From Candidatus Rokuibacteriota bacterium (GTDB taxonomy: Bacteria; Methylomirabilota; Methylomirabilia; Rokubacteriales; CSP1-6): 64,000 bases of DNA. Within the stretch, counting starts at the first letter, position 1; the number at the start of each line of letters is the position of its first letter. Of this stretch, positions 38,943 through 46,938 are shown piece by piece. The notes under the pieces were generated by a model. The model ran no database searches. It was given only the letters and a program-made list of their open reading frames with translations, and was not told the origin of the DNA. The position numbers were made by a program, and so were the translations under genes. The stretch covers positions 36,782 to 100,781 of the forward strand of contig QHSL01000085.1 of NCBI GenBank assembly GCA_003220435.1, given 5' to 3'.

Positions 38943-40061
38943 ATGCAGATCGAAACGCTCGCGGTTCACGCCGGCACGCGCGTCGATCCCACGACCGGCG
39001 CGGTGACGCCCGCGATCCACCCGTCGACGACCTTCGAGCGCGGCGCGGACGGCGCCTACCCGCGCGGGTTCCTGTACTCGCGCAACGGCAACCCCAACCG
39101 CGAGGCGCTCGAGGAGTGTCTGGCCGCGCTCGAGGGCGGGCAGGCGGCCGCCGCCTTCGCGTCGGCCTCGGCCGCGACCGCCGCGATTCTCCTGGCGCTC
39201 CAGCCGGGCGATCACGTCGTCGCGCCGCTGGATGCCTACCACGGGACCGCGCGACTCCTGCGCGAGACCTTCACGCGCTGGGGGCTCGACACCACCTTCG
39301 TCGACATGAGCGACGTCGGCGCCGCCGGCGCGGCGATCCGGGCGAACACGCGCCTCGTGTGGGTCGAGACGCCGTCCAATCCCCTGTGGAAGATCAGCGA
39401 CGTCGCGGCGATCGGGGAGCTCGCCCGCCGAGCCGGCGCCCGGTACGTGTGCGACAACACGACGGCGACGCCGGTGCTTCAGTTGCCGCTCACGCTCGGC
39501 GCCGACCTGGTGCTCCACGCCACCACGAAATACCTCGGTGGCCACGGCGACGTGCTGGGCGGCGCCGTCGTCACCAGGCTGCGCGACGAGTTCTTCGAGC
39601 GGATCCGCGGGGTCCAGGCGTCGGGGGGCGCGGTGCCGTCGCCGTTCGACTGCTGGCTGGTGCGGCGCGGCATCCGTACGCTTCCGTACCGGGTGCGCGC
39701 GCACTCCGAGAACGCGCTCCGAGTGGCGACGTTCCTCCACGGCCACGGGCGCGTCGAGGCGGTGCACTATCCGGGGCTTCCCTCGCATCCGGCGCACGGC
39801 GTGGCCCGCCGTCAGATGACGGCCTTCGGGGGCATGGTCTCGGTGCAGGTGAAGGGCGATCGGGCGCGCGCGATGGACGTGGCCGCGAGGCTGCGGGTCT
39901 TCACGCGCGCCACGAGCTTCGGCGGGACGGAGAGCCTCGTCGAGCACCGCGCGTCGATCGAGGGTGCGGGCACCCGAACGCCGGAGAACTTGCTGCGGCT
40001 TTCGATCGGCCTCGAGCACGCCGACGACTTGATCGACGACCTCGAGCAGGCTCTCGCATGA
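38943..40061 (+). CDS. Cys/Met metabolism PLP-dependent enzyme (cystathionine gamma-synthase/lyase type)
   Basis: A 372-residue enzyme of the trans-sulfuration fold. The N-terminus IETLAVHAGTRVDPTTGAVT and the PLP lysine Lys196 in HATTKYLGGHGDVLGG are diagnostic. VETPSNPLWKISD and the C-terminal SFGGTESLVEHRASIEG complete the signature. It could be a cystathionine gamma-lyase, methionine gamma-lyase or O-acylhomoserine sulfhydrylase; sequence alone does not decide. It begins 1 nt after the flavoprotein stop, so it belongs to the same operon. Confidence 0.88.
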   Translation: MQIETLAVHAGTRVDPTTGAVTPAIHPSTTFERGADGAYPRGFLYSRNGNPNREALEECLAALEGGQAAAAFASASAATAAILLALQPGDHVVAPLDAYHGTARLLRETFTRWGLDTTFVDMSDVGAAGAAIRANTRLVWVETPSNPLWKISDVAAIGELARRAGARYVCDNTTATPVLQLPLTLGADLVLHATTKYLGGHGDVLGGAVVTRLRDEFFERIRGVQASGGAVPSPFDCWLVRRGIRTLPYRVRAHSENALRVATFLHGHGRVEAVHYPGLPSHPAHGVARRQMTAFGGMVSVQVKGDRARAMDVAARLRVFTRATSFGGTESLVEHRASIEGAGTRTPENLLRLSIGLEHADDLIDDLEQALA

Positions 40062-40077
40062 TATCGTAGGAGTTGCG

Positions 40078-40308
40078 ATGGGTCGGGACCGCCAGATCGA
40101 TGCCCTCATGAAGAAGCTCCTGCAGACGATCGAAGCCTCGCTCGCTGCCGCCGACGCCGCACGCGATGCCGTCCAGGAGATCCTGCGCCGGGGCGCCGAT
40201 ACCGGCATCTTTTTCGCCGGAAGCAAGAAGGGTGTCGCCGTCTCGTCCGAGCTGACCGCCCAGGACAAGGAATTCCTCCGGGCGGTCTCCATCAAGCCCG
40301 ACCGCTGA
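40078..40308 (+). CDS. Small conserved hypothetical protein
   Basis: A 76-residue soluble protein with an N-terminal amphipathic helix (RQIDALMKKLLQTIEASLAA) and a C-terminal part containing GADTGIFFAGSKKGVAVSSE. I do not recognise the family. A clean GGAG site (40068-40071) precedes the ATG, supporting a real gene. It lies between the PLP enzyme and a small TRASH-like membrane protein, 6 nt before the latter. Confidence 0.6.
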   Translation: MGRDRQIDALMKKLLQTIEASLAAADAARDAVQEILRRGADTGIFFAGSKKGVAVSSELTAQDKEFLRAVSIKPDR

Positions 40309-40314
40309 GATCCG

Positions 40315-40551
40315 ATGCGGTTGCTGTCCATCGTCCTCTGGATGGCGGTGGCCATCGTCCTGCTGCTCCCGCTCGTGCGCCGTCTTCTCTCCCGGGCGCC
40401 GCGCCCGCCCCGCTCCCTCCCCGACGAGCTCGTCAAGGATCCGGTGTGCCAGACCTATATCGTGAAGTCGCGGGCCGTCCGCCGCACAAACGCCGGCCAG
40501 GTCCGGTACTTCTGCAGCGAAGAGTGCGCCCGGCTCGACGCGGGCGGTTGA
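40315..40551 (+). CDS. Small membrane-anchored TRASH/PP0621-like zinc-binding protein
   Basis: A 78-residue protein with an N-terminal transmembrane helix (LLSIVLWMAVAIVLLLPLVR). The cytoplasmic metal-binding end reads DELVKDPVCQTYIVKSRAVR followed by YFCSEECARLDAGG. The spaced cysteines (Cys-x-many-CSEEC) resemble PP0621/YHS-TRASH proteins that bind metal ions. No partner can be inferred from context. Confidence 0.7.
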   Translation: MRLLSIVLWMAVAIVLLLPLVRRLLSRAPRPPRSLPDELVKDPVCQTYIVKSRAVRRTNAGQVRYFCSEECARLDAGG

Positions 40552-40561
40552 CCCGGCTCGC

Positions 40562-41419
40562 GTGAGCGTCCCGCGTTCCCAGCCCGCCGCTCCGCCACCG
40601 CCGCTCGCTCCCGACCCATGGCGTGACGTCGACGGCCAGGTGAACGTCGACGAAATGGCGGCGGGGCTCGAGGCGCGCGGCCGGACCGCGACCCAGGTCC
40701 GATTGCGCCGGCGCTTTCTGCGCTTCGTTCGCGTCAGGCCGGGCGAACGCGTGCTCGAGGTCGGCTGCGGCACCGGCGTCGTCGTTCGCGACCTCGTTGG
40801 CCTCGTCGGTCGTCGCGGTGAGGTGGTGGGCGTCGATGCGAGCCGGCTCATGCTCGGCAAGGCGCGCACGCTCTGCCGGGAGTCGGCGCGTCGGACGCGG
40901 CTCACGCTCCGCGTCGCCGACGGCGCGCGCCTGCCGTTCGCCGCCGGCCGCTTCGATGCGGCCCTGGCCATCACGGTGATCCTGCACGTCATCGATCCGA
41001 TGCTGGTGGTGCGTGAGATGGCGCGCGTCACGCGGCCGGGCGGGCGCGTCGGTCTGCAGGATCAGGATTTCGGGGTCGTCGCGGTCACGCATCCCGAGCG
41101 AGAGCTGACCGACCGCATCCTGCACGGCGTGGCCGCGCACATCTATCCCGAGCCGCACAGCGGCCGGCGACTGCCCGGTCTGCTTCGCGCGGCGGGGCTG
41201 GAAGGCGTTCGCCTGCAGACGGACGTCTTTCAGGACACGACACTCGAGCCGTGGACGAAGACCTTTCTCGAGCGTCGGGGCGAGCGCGCCGTCCGCTTCG
41301 GCATCGTCGACGCCGCCACCGCCCGGCGGTGGCTCGACGGGTTCACGCATCTCGTCGCGCAGGGCGCGTTCGTGCTGACGATCAATTACTACGGCGCCGT
41401 CGGGACCAAGAGCCGGTGA
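40562..41419 (+). CDS. Class I SAM-dependent methyltransferase
   Basis: A 285-residue Methyltransf_11 protein. Motif I is VLEVGCGTGVVVRDL, motif II includes VVGVDASRLMLGKA, and ARVTRPGGRVGLQDQDFG is the post-motif III strand. The substrate is unknown; the fold is shared by UbiE-like and small-molecule methyltransferases. Start is GTG 40562. Its stop overlaps the GTG of the following peptidase gene. Confidence 0.82.
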   Translation: MSVPRSQPAAPPPPLAPDPWRDVDGQVNVDEMAAGLEARGRTATQVRLRRRFLRFVRVRPGERVLEVGCGTGVVVRDLVGLVGRRGEVVGVDASRLMLGKARTLCRESARRTRLTLRVADGARLPFAAGRFDAALAITVILHVIDPMLVVREMARVTRPGGRVGLQDQDFGVVAVTHPERELTDRILHGVAAHIYPEPHSGRRLPGLLRAAGLEGVRLQTDVFQDTTLEPWTKTFLERRGERAVRFGIVDAATARRWLDGFTHLVAQGAFVLTINYYGAVGTKSR

Positions 41420-42330
41420 GGCGGTCGTTCGTCGGGTCGCTCCTGCTGGCCCTCGTGGTCTCCGTGGCGCTCGGCGGCGCGGTTGCCCAGGAGACCAAGG
41501 CGCCGGCGTTCGACGGAGTCGCGGCGCTGCGACACGTCGAGCGGCTCGTGGCCATCGGACCCCGGCCCGCCGGGTCCCCGGCGGCGGCGAAGACGCGCCG
41601 CTACATCGTCGACGAGCTCAAGGCCGCCAGGGTCTCGGTCAAGGTCGAGCCGTTCGAGGCGGACACGCCCCACGGCCGGCTCGCGATGGCCAACGTGGTG
41701 GCGGTGCTGCCCGGACGGCGGCCGGACGTGATCCTGATCGGCGGTCACTACGACACGAAGTGGTTCCGCGAGCTCACGTTCGTCGGCGCCAACGACGGCG
41801 GCTCCAGCACCGCGCTCCTGATCGAGCTGGCGCGCCGGCTCCGTGAGAGGCCGCGCGAGTACACGTACTGGATCGTGTGGTTCGACGGCGAGGAGGCGCG
41901 CGAGACGTGGACCGCGGCCGACAGCCTCTATGGCTCCCGCCGCATGGCGGCCGAGCTGGCCCGCACGCATCGTCTGCCGCGCGCGGTGATCGTCGCCGAT
42001 ATGATCGGCGACCGCGATCTCGGCATCCGACGCGAGGCCGCGTCGACCCCCTGGCTGACCGACGCGATCTGGGCGAGCGCGGCGCGACTCGGCCACGGCG
42101 CGCACTTCCTCGGTGGTTCGCTCGGTGTCGAGGACGACCACGTGCCGTTCCTCCGCCACGGGGTGCCGGCGACGCTGCTGATCGACTTCGATTTCCCGCC
42201 CTGGCACACGCCCGAGGACACGCTCGACAAGGTCTCGGCCCGGAGCCTCGCCGTCGTCGGCCACGTGCTCCTCGACGCGCTGCCGGCGATCGAGGACGGG
42301 CTCACGCGATCCGGCCCCCCGCGGCCGTGA
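41416..42330 (+). CDS. Exported M28-family peptidase, glutaminyl-cyclase-like
   Basis: A 304-residue protein with a signal peptide (RRSFVGSLLLALVVSVALGG). The M28 zinc ligands are visible: IGGHYDTKW, FVGANDGGSS, FDGEEARETW, ADMIGDRD and PPWHTPEDT. The segment FDGEEARETWTAADSLYGSR closely resembles animal glutaminyl-peptide cyclotransferases, so it may form pyroglutamate on N-termini rather than cleave peptides. GTG 41416 overlaps the methyltransferase stop. Confidence 0.85.
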   Translation: MRRSFVGSLLLALVVSVALGGAVAQETKAPAFDGVAALRHVERLVAIGPRPAGSPAAAKTRRYIVDELKAARVSVKVEPFEADTPHGRLAMANVVAVLPGRRPDVILIGGHYDTKWFRELTFVGANDGGSSTALLIELARRLRERPREYTYWIVWFDGEEARETWTAADSLYGSRRMAAELARTHRLPRAVIVADMIGDRDLGIRREAASTPWLTDAIWASAARLGHGAHFLGGSLGVEDDHVPFLRHGVPATLLIDFDFPPWHTPEDTLDKVSARSLAVVGHVLLDALPAIEDGLTRSGPPRP

Positions 42331-42340
42331 GCGCCAAGCG

Positions 42341-42346
42341 TATACT
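42341..42346 (+). promoter_or_regulatory. -10 element for the candidate selenoprotein gene
   Basis: TATACT at 42341-42346 lies 6 nt upstream of ATG 42353, so the predicted transcript starts at the start codon. No convincing -35 is seen. The context TATACTCGCGTCATGCC closely resembles that of the glutamine-synthetase-like gene (TACTATCCGCGTCATGCC). Confidence 0.5.
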
Positions 42347-42352
42347 CGCGTC

Positions 42353-42898
42353 ATGCCACGCGTGAAAGAGATCGACGACGCCGGCGGTGATCCGATCCTG
42401 CAGGACACCTTCGCGAAGGAGACCGACACCTTCGGCTTCGTCCTCAACACCACCAAGATCCAGGCGCACACGCCCGGCATCATGAAGGCCGCCAAGCAGC
42501 TCGGCGCGGCCGTCGAGCGCTCGGGCCTCTTACCGCCGCAGCTGCTTGCGCTGGTCTACCTGCGGATCGCGCTGATCAACGGCTGCCCCTTCTGAATCGA
42601 CATCAATGCATCCCGTGGGATGCAGGCGGGGGCGTCGGAGGACAAGATCGCCCAGGTCCCCGAGGCGCTGACCAGCGACCTTTTCAGCGACAGCGAGAAG
42701 GCAGCGATCGAGTACGCGGAGGCGATGACGGTCACCGGGCGCAAGGTAGACGACGGGCTGTTCGCACGCGTCCGCGCGCACTTCTCCGAAGCGCAGATCG
42801 TCGAGCTGACTGCCGCGGCGGCCCTCGAGAACTTCCGCTCGAAGTTCAACGTCGCCCTGGGCATCGAAGCGCAGGGATTCTGCGTGCTCCGGCGGTAG
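42353..42898 (+). CDS. AhpD-like carboxymuconolactone decarboxylase family protein, candidate selenoprotein (in-frame TGA)
   Basis: 181 residues if the TGA at 42593-42595 is read as selenocysteine. Before it the frame gives a normal CMD/AhpD start (PRVKEIDDAGGDPILQDTFA) and the redox helix LVYLRIALINGCPF. After it, in the same frame, the helix continues IDINASRGMQAGASEDKIAQ and the fold finishes (SDSEKAAIEYAEAMTVTGRK, ending FCVLRR). Family members have NGCPYCID-type CxxC motifs; here the second Cys is replaced by TGA, giving Cys78-Pro-Phe-Sec81. A perfect inverted repeat 11 nt downstream fits a bacterial SECIS. Role: a peroxidase or disulfide-type thiol/selenol catalyst; the exact substrate is unknown. 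The alternative is a nonsense mutation. Confidence 0.8.
42593..42624 (+). promoter_or_regulatory. Candidate bacterial SECIS element with recoded TGA
   Basis: TGA at 42593-42595 is followed by 11 nt and the inverted repeat TGCATCCC (42607-42614) / GGGATGCA (42617-42624). With a 7-bp stem the apical loop is CGTG, starting 18 nt after the TGA and having a G in its first two bases, as described for bacterial SECIS elements. Confidence 0.65.
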
Positions 42899-43046
42899 CG
42901 GCGGGGCTCGGCCTCGCGCCGCTCTCAGCGGACCGCGATCGCGAGGTAGCCCAATCCAGACGACCCGTGTCGCCAAGTTGCCTCCGGCGCCCGAATCTGA
43001 CACCATCGGACGCGTATGAGGCGCAAGGTTTCAGCGTGATCCCGCG

Positions 43047-44195
43047 TTGAGGCTGGCCGGGCCTCACATCCTCCCGCTGGCGATGTTCTTCGGCTCCTTC
43101 GCGTGGTCGTTCGTGTTCGTGAGCCTGCCCTTCCACATCCAGCGCCTCAGCACGACCGATCCGGTGTCCACCCTGCGCTGGACGGGCTGGATTCTCGGGA
43201 TCTCCTCGCTCGTCACGGTCGTGACCGCGTCGTTCTGGGGCAGGTTCGCCGCCCGTGGCGATCCCAAGATCGTCTACGTGGCGGTCGAGGCGCTCCAGGG
43301 CGTCGGGTTCCTCGGCATGGCGCTTGCGCGCACGCTCCCCGAGCTCTTCCTCGCCCGGTTCGTCCTCGGCGGCATGGGAGCGGCCTCGACGGTTGCCTTC
43401 ATCATCGTCGGGCGCTCGGATCAGGGCGGCGCGGTGCGGCGACGGATCGCGACGCTGCAGTCCTCGACGACCGTCGGGCAGGTGATCGGTCCGCTCGTGG
43501 GCGCGATCGCGGCGGCGCGCTTCGGGTTTCGCGCGTCCTTCGTGGTCGGCGGCGGAATCCTCCTGGGCTGCGCCGCGCTGGTCCACTGGCTCGTGGAGCG
43601 ACCGCCTCGGGCGGCGCCGGCGACCCGCGAGACGCGCCCCGTGCGGCCGCGGGAGGTCGGCACCGTCGCGCTGATCGTGCTCGGCGGCTCGATCCAGGTC
43701 TTCTTCTTCACCGCGATCCTGCCGCGGGTCCTGCCGGATTTCGGCATCGGGCACGCCGAGACGCTGGAGGTCGGTGGGACGCTGATCTTCGTGTCGGGAG
43801 TGGCGGCTGCCCTGGGCGTCCTGGCGGTGCCGCGGCTGGCCGATCTGTTCGCCGAACAGCGGCTGATCGGAACGCTCCTGGTGACGTCGTCGCTGTGTCT
43901 GGCCGCCTTCGCCGCCGCCGGCTCGGTGTGGCTCTACGGGGCGCTGCGCTTCCTCCAGGTGCTGTCGATTGCTCCGGTATTCCCGCTCGTCGTCGCGCGC
44001 GTCATCCAGCACGCCGGCGGCGGCGCCATCGGCTTCATCAACTCGGCGCGGATCGCCGCCGGGTTCATCGGACCCGTGCTGGCCACGACACTGCTCACGT
44101 GGACCTCGCCGGCGGCCCTCTACCTCCTGCTGGCGGCGATCGGCCTCGCGTGCGTGCCCCTCGTCCAGATGCGGGAATCCGGAACGCGGGCGTGA
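43047..44195 (+). CDS. MFS transporter
   Basis: A 382-residue, roughly 12-helix major facilitator. The first helix is ILPLAMFFGSFAWSFVFVSL, the motif A region appears as FWGRFAARGDPKIVYVAVEA, and ARFVLGGMGAASTVAFIIVG follows. The start is read as TTG 43047; no strong ribosome binding site is seen. Substrate unknown. Its stop overlaps the ABC ATPase gene downstream by 4 nt. The 148-nt gap upstream holds a GC hairpin-like stretch and no recognisable gene. Confidence 0.82.
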   Translation: MRLAGPHILPLAMFFGSFAWSFVFVSLPFHIQRLSTTDPVSTLRWTGWILGISSLVTVVTASFWGRFAARGDPKIVYVAVEALQGVGFLGMALARTLPELFLARFVLGGMGAASTVAFIIVGRSDQGGAVRRRIATLQSSTTVGQVIGPLVGAIAAARFGFRASFVVGGGILLGCAALVHWLVERPPRAAPATRETRPVRPREVGTVALIVLGGSIQVFFFTAILPRVLPDFGIGHAETLEVGGTLIFVSGVAAALGVLAVPRLADLFAEQRLIGTLLVTSSLCLAAFAAAGSVWLYGALRFLQVLSIAPVFPLVVARVIQHAGGGAIGFINSARIAAGFIGPVLATTLLTWTSPAALYLLLAAIGLACVPLVQMRESGTRA

Positions 44196-45289
44196 GCGAC
44201 GGCGCGCGGCCCCTCGTCGACATCCGGCTCGACGGAATCGACACCCGCGGCGGCGTCGCGCCTGGGGTCAGCGGCGTCGCGATCCACGTCCGCTTCGGGG
44301 AGTTCTTCACGCTGCTCGGGCCGCCGAAATCCGGCAAGTCCGACGTCCTGCGGGCCGTCGCGGGCTTCCTGCCGATGACGCGCGGTCGCGTACTCGTCGA
44401 CGGCCAGGACATCTCGACCGTCCCACCTCACGCGCGAGGCATCGGGTACGTCTTCCAGGACGGCGCACTGTGGCCGCATCTTTCCGTGCGGGAGCACGTG
44501 GCCTTCGGCCTGCGCCAGCAGCGCCTCGCCGCGCCTGAGATCGACCGCCGGGCCGCGACCGTCCTCGCTCGCCTCCAGCTGGACAATGCCGTGACTCTGA
44601 ACCCCGCGGACCTGACGCTGGAGCAGCGCCGCCGGCTCGCGCTGGCCCGCGCGCTCGCCGTCGAGCCGCGCGTCCTCCTGTTGGACGAGCCCCTCGCCAA
44701 CGTCGACCCGACCGCGCGCAAGCTGCTGCGGCTCGAGCTGGCGAAGCTCCACCGGGATCTGGCGGTCACCACGCTGCACGCGACGCGCAACGCGGCGGAC
44801 GCGCTGGCGCTCTCCGACCGGCTCGCGGTGATGGACGGGGGGCGCGTCCTGCAGGTCGGTGAGCCCGCCGAGCTCTACCATCGCCCCCACAGCCGCGCGG
44901 TCGCCGAGGCCCTCGGGCCTGCCAACTTCCTCACGGTTCGTGTCGTAGAGGTGCGCGACCTCGGCGTGGTCGTCGAGACGGAGGGCGGCGACCGCGTGCC
45001 GGTCGCCGGCATCGGCGCCTATCGCCTGGGCGACCGCGGGCTCCTCGTGCTGCGGCCGGAGACGCTGTCCCTGACCGAGTCGGCGATGGCGCGGGGGCCG
45101 GGCATCCCGGGCCACGTCGCCCTGCGTGTGTTCGAGGGCGCCCGTCACCTGTATGAGATCGAGATCGGCGCCAGTACCCCCGTGCGCGTCGAGCTACCGG
45201 CTGCGGGTGAGAGCCGCATCTTCCGCCTCGGTGACCGCGTCCGCGTCGAAGTCTCCAGCGACACCGTCGTGCTCGTCCCCGCGACCTGA
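44192..45289 (+). CDS. Orphan ABC ATPase with TOBE domain and degenerate signature
   Basis: A 365-residue protein of the PotA/FbpC/MalK-like class: nucleotide-binding domain to about residue 235, then TOBE-like beta domain. Walker A is GPPKSGKS (43-50), Walker B is LLLDEPLANVD (Asp165, Glu166), and the H-loop is TTLHATRN. The expected LSGGQ signature is replaced by LTLEQ (141-145), and the usual VTHD is LHAT. No permease or binding-protein gene adjoins; the upstream neighbour is an MFS transporter with a 4-nt overlap. Either a reduced-activity importer ATPase working in trans, or a protein with a changed role. Confidence 0.8.
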   Translation: MSDGARPLVDIRLDGIDTRGGVAPGVSGVAIHVRFGEFFTLLGPPKSGKSDVLRAVAGFLPMTRGRVLVDGQDISTVPPHARGIGYVFQDGALWPHLSVREHVAFGLRQQRLAAPEIDRRAATVLARLQLDNAVTLNPADLTLEQRRRLALARALAVEPRVLLLDEPLANVDPTARKLLRLELAKLHRDLAVTTLHATRNAADALALSDRLAVMDGGRVLQVGEPAELYHRPHSRAVAEALGPANFLTVRVVEVRDLGVVVETEGGDRVPVAGIGAYRLGDRGLLVLRPETLSLTESAMARGPGIPGHVALRVFEGARHLYEIEIGASTPVRVELPAAGESRIFRLGDRVRVEVSSDTVVLVPAT

Positions 45290-45295
45290 AAAAGG

Positions 45296-45443
45296 GAGCG
45301 CCACGGCTGCGCCGGGGCGCATCCGAGCGCGGGGGGGCATGGGGGGCCCGTCGAGGCCGCGGGGACGCAAGGCGATCTCGAGGAGCGCCACGGCGACGCC
45401 GGGGCGCATCCGAGCGCGGGGGGCATGGGGGGCCCGTCGAGGC
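45296..45443. repeat. Direct repeat pair of about 62 nt
   Basis: Copies at about 45296-45359 and 45383-45443 share GAGCGCCACGGC, GCCGGGGCGCATCCGAGCGC and GGCATGGGGGGCCCGTCGAG. They differ at a few bases and in G-run length. The period is 87 nt. They fill the gap between the ABC ATPase and the convergent MBL-fold gene. Confidence 0.7.
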
Positions 45444-45451
45444 CCCCCATG
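45424..45451. terminator. 11-bp hairpin between convergent genes
   Basis: CATGGGGGGCC (45424-45434) pairs with GGCCCCCCATG (45441-45451) around CGTCGA. It ends 8 nt before the stop of the minus-strand MBL-fold gene and overlaps the second direct-repeat copy. Confidence 0.5.
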
Positions 45452-45459
45452 TTAGTCAG

Positions 45460-46224
45460 TCAGACGGAGTAAATCCTGTTCTCCTCGAGGATGGAGACGC
45501 GGCTGCCGTCGATTCGCGACAGCTCGTCGGCGACCTCCTCGTGGAACTGCGGCTTGACGTGGAAGATCCACACCGGAATGGACGGCGGCAGCTTCTCCAG
45601 CTCGCGCCGGATCAGCGCGGGCGTCATGTGCTTGGCCACCTCCGCGAGCGGACCCAGCCGATCGGGGAACGCGCACTCGAGGATCACGCCGCGGATGCCC
45701 TGGAGCCCGCGCGCGGCGTCCCACAGCGCCTCGGTCGGCCCGGTGTCGGCGGAGTAGATCACGCCGGTGGAACCGTCATGCACGATGAACCCGGTGGTCG
45801 GCACGGTGTGGTTGACGGCGACCGGCGTGACCCACAAGTCGCCCACGCGCTGCTCGACGTCCGCGGTCAACGTGCGGTACTTGACGACCGGCACGTCGGC
45901 GTGGGGGATCTTGGTGAAGTCGGGCCAGAGCACGTTGTTGAAGACGCCGCTGCGGACCGCGTTCACGACCGCGTCGACGCCCGAGATGGTCACCGCCGCG
46001 CCCTCTTCGCAAAATCCGAGCGTCTCGGTGAGGTAGACGAGGCCGGCGAGATGGTCGAGATGCGAGTGCGACACAAGCGCGTGCTCGATCGCCAGCTGCT
46101 CGGGCACGGTCAAGGCGCCGGTGACGCTGCCGGCGTCGATGAGGATTTTCTCGTTGACGAGGAAGGCCGATGGGCGATGTCCGAGTCCTTCGCCGCCGAA
46201 GGCGCCGAGTACTCGAATCTTCAT
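45460..46224 (-). CDS. Metallo-beta-lactamase-fold hydrolase, class II cyclic nucleotide phosphodiesterase-like
   Basis: A 254-residue binuclear zinc hydrolase. It starts MKIRVLGAFGGEGLGHRPSA, and the metal motif HSHLDH lies in ALVSHSHLDHLAGLVYLTET. Further ligands lie in VNHTVPTTGF and YSADTGPTEAL, and a late His in WIFHVKPQFHEE. The overall pattern resembles class II 3',5'-cyclic-nucleotide phosphodiesterases. A cyclase-fusion gene lies at 3.7-5.0 kb, but a link is only suggestive. ATG 46224 is 9 nt downstream of a TAGTAT -10 on the minus strand. Confidence 0.82.
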   Translation of the reverse strand: MKIRVLGAFGGEGLGHRPSAFLVNEKILIDAGSVTGALTVPEQLAIEHALVSHSHLDHLAGLVYLTETLGFCEEGAAVTISGVDAVVNAVRSGVFNNVLWPDFTKIPHADVPVVKYRTLTADVEQRVGDLWVTPVAVNHTVPTTGFIVHDGSTGVIYSADTGPTEALWDAARGLQGIRGVILECAFPDRLGPLAEVAKHMTPALIRRELEKLPPSIPVWIFHVKPQFHEEVADELSRIDGSRVSILEENRIYSV

Positions 46225-46266
46225 CGCGTCGCGATACTAGCATACGTTGTAAGATGACGAAGAGCG

Positions 46267-46938
46267 ATGAGCGACGAGACGTTCGACTACCCGACGATGG
46301 CGCGCGCCCTGATCGTCGGCGACAAGGACACGGTGGCCCGCAAGACCCGCGAGGGGCTCGACCTCTCGCTCGATCCGAAGGCGCTCATCTTCAAGGGGCT
46401 GATTCCCGGCATGGACGTCGTCGGCGAGAAGTTCCGTCGCAACGAGTACTACGTGCCCCAGGTGCTGCTCTCCGCGCGCGCCATGTACGCCGGGCTGGAT
46501 CTGTTAAAGCCGCTCATCACCGCGTCGGCGGGGGGCGGCGACTACCTCGGTGTCGTCGTCATCGGCACCGCGCAGGGCGACCTGCACGACATCGGCAAGA
46601 ACCTCGTGGCGATGATGCTCGAGGGCGCCGGCTTCAAGGTGGTGAACCTCGGACGTGACGTCGCGCCCGAGGTGTTCGTGAAGGCGGTCGGCGAGCACAA
46701 CGCGAACCTCGTCGGCATCTCGGCGCTGATGACCACCACCATGCCGGCCATGAAGCGCACGATCGACGCGCTGATCAAGGCCGGGCTTCGCGACCAGGTG
46801 AAGGTGATGGTCGGCGGCGCGCCGGTGAGTCAGGCGTTCGCCGACGAGATCGGCGCTGACGGCTACGCGAGGGATTCCACGCTCGCGGTGGTGAAGGCCA
46901 AGGCCCTCGTCGGGGTCGCGGCGCCGGCCGCCTCGTGA
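46267..46938 (+). CDS. Corrinoid (B12-binding) methyltransferase protein
   Basis: A 223-residue methyl carrier of the MtaC/MtbC/MetH-cap type. The helical cap has GLIPGMDVVGEKFRRNEYYV. The Rossmann B12 domain carries GTAQGDLHDIGKNLVAMMLE with the lower-ligand His107, then VGISALMTTTMPAMK and VMVGGAPVSQAFADEIGADG. It shuttles a methyl group between a substrate methyltransferase and an acceptor. It overlaps the homocysteine-methyltransferase-like gene by 4 nt, so the acceptor may be homocysteine. The donor enzyme is not adjacent; the DUF169-UroD fusion at 59.5 kb is a candidate. Confidence 0.92.
   Translation: MSDETFDYPTMARALIVGDKDTVARKTREGLDLSLDPKALIFKGLIPGMDVVGEKFRRNEYYVPQVLLSARAMYAGLDLLKPLITASAGGGDYLGVVVIGTAQGDLHDIGKNLVAMMLEGAGFKVVNLGRDVAPEVFVKAVGEHNANLVGISALMTTTMPAMKRTIDALIKAGLRDQVKVMVGGAPVSQAFADEIGADGYARDSTLAVVKAKALVGVAAPAAS

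Noticed and set aside
35597..38944. A very long antisense open frame opposite the SDR and flavoprotein genes
   Set aside because: Its translation is low-complexity (Arg/Ala/Asp/His-rich) with no family match, while the plus strand encodes clear enzymes. Long spurious frames are expected at this GC content.
45296..45443. CRISPR-like interpretation of the duplicated 62-nt unit
   Set aside because: Only two copies, unit too long, spacer shorter than the repeat, and no cas genes nearby.
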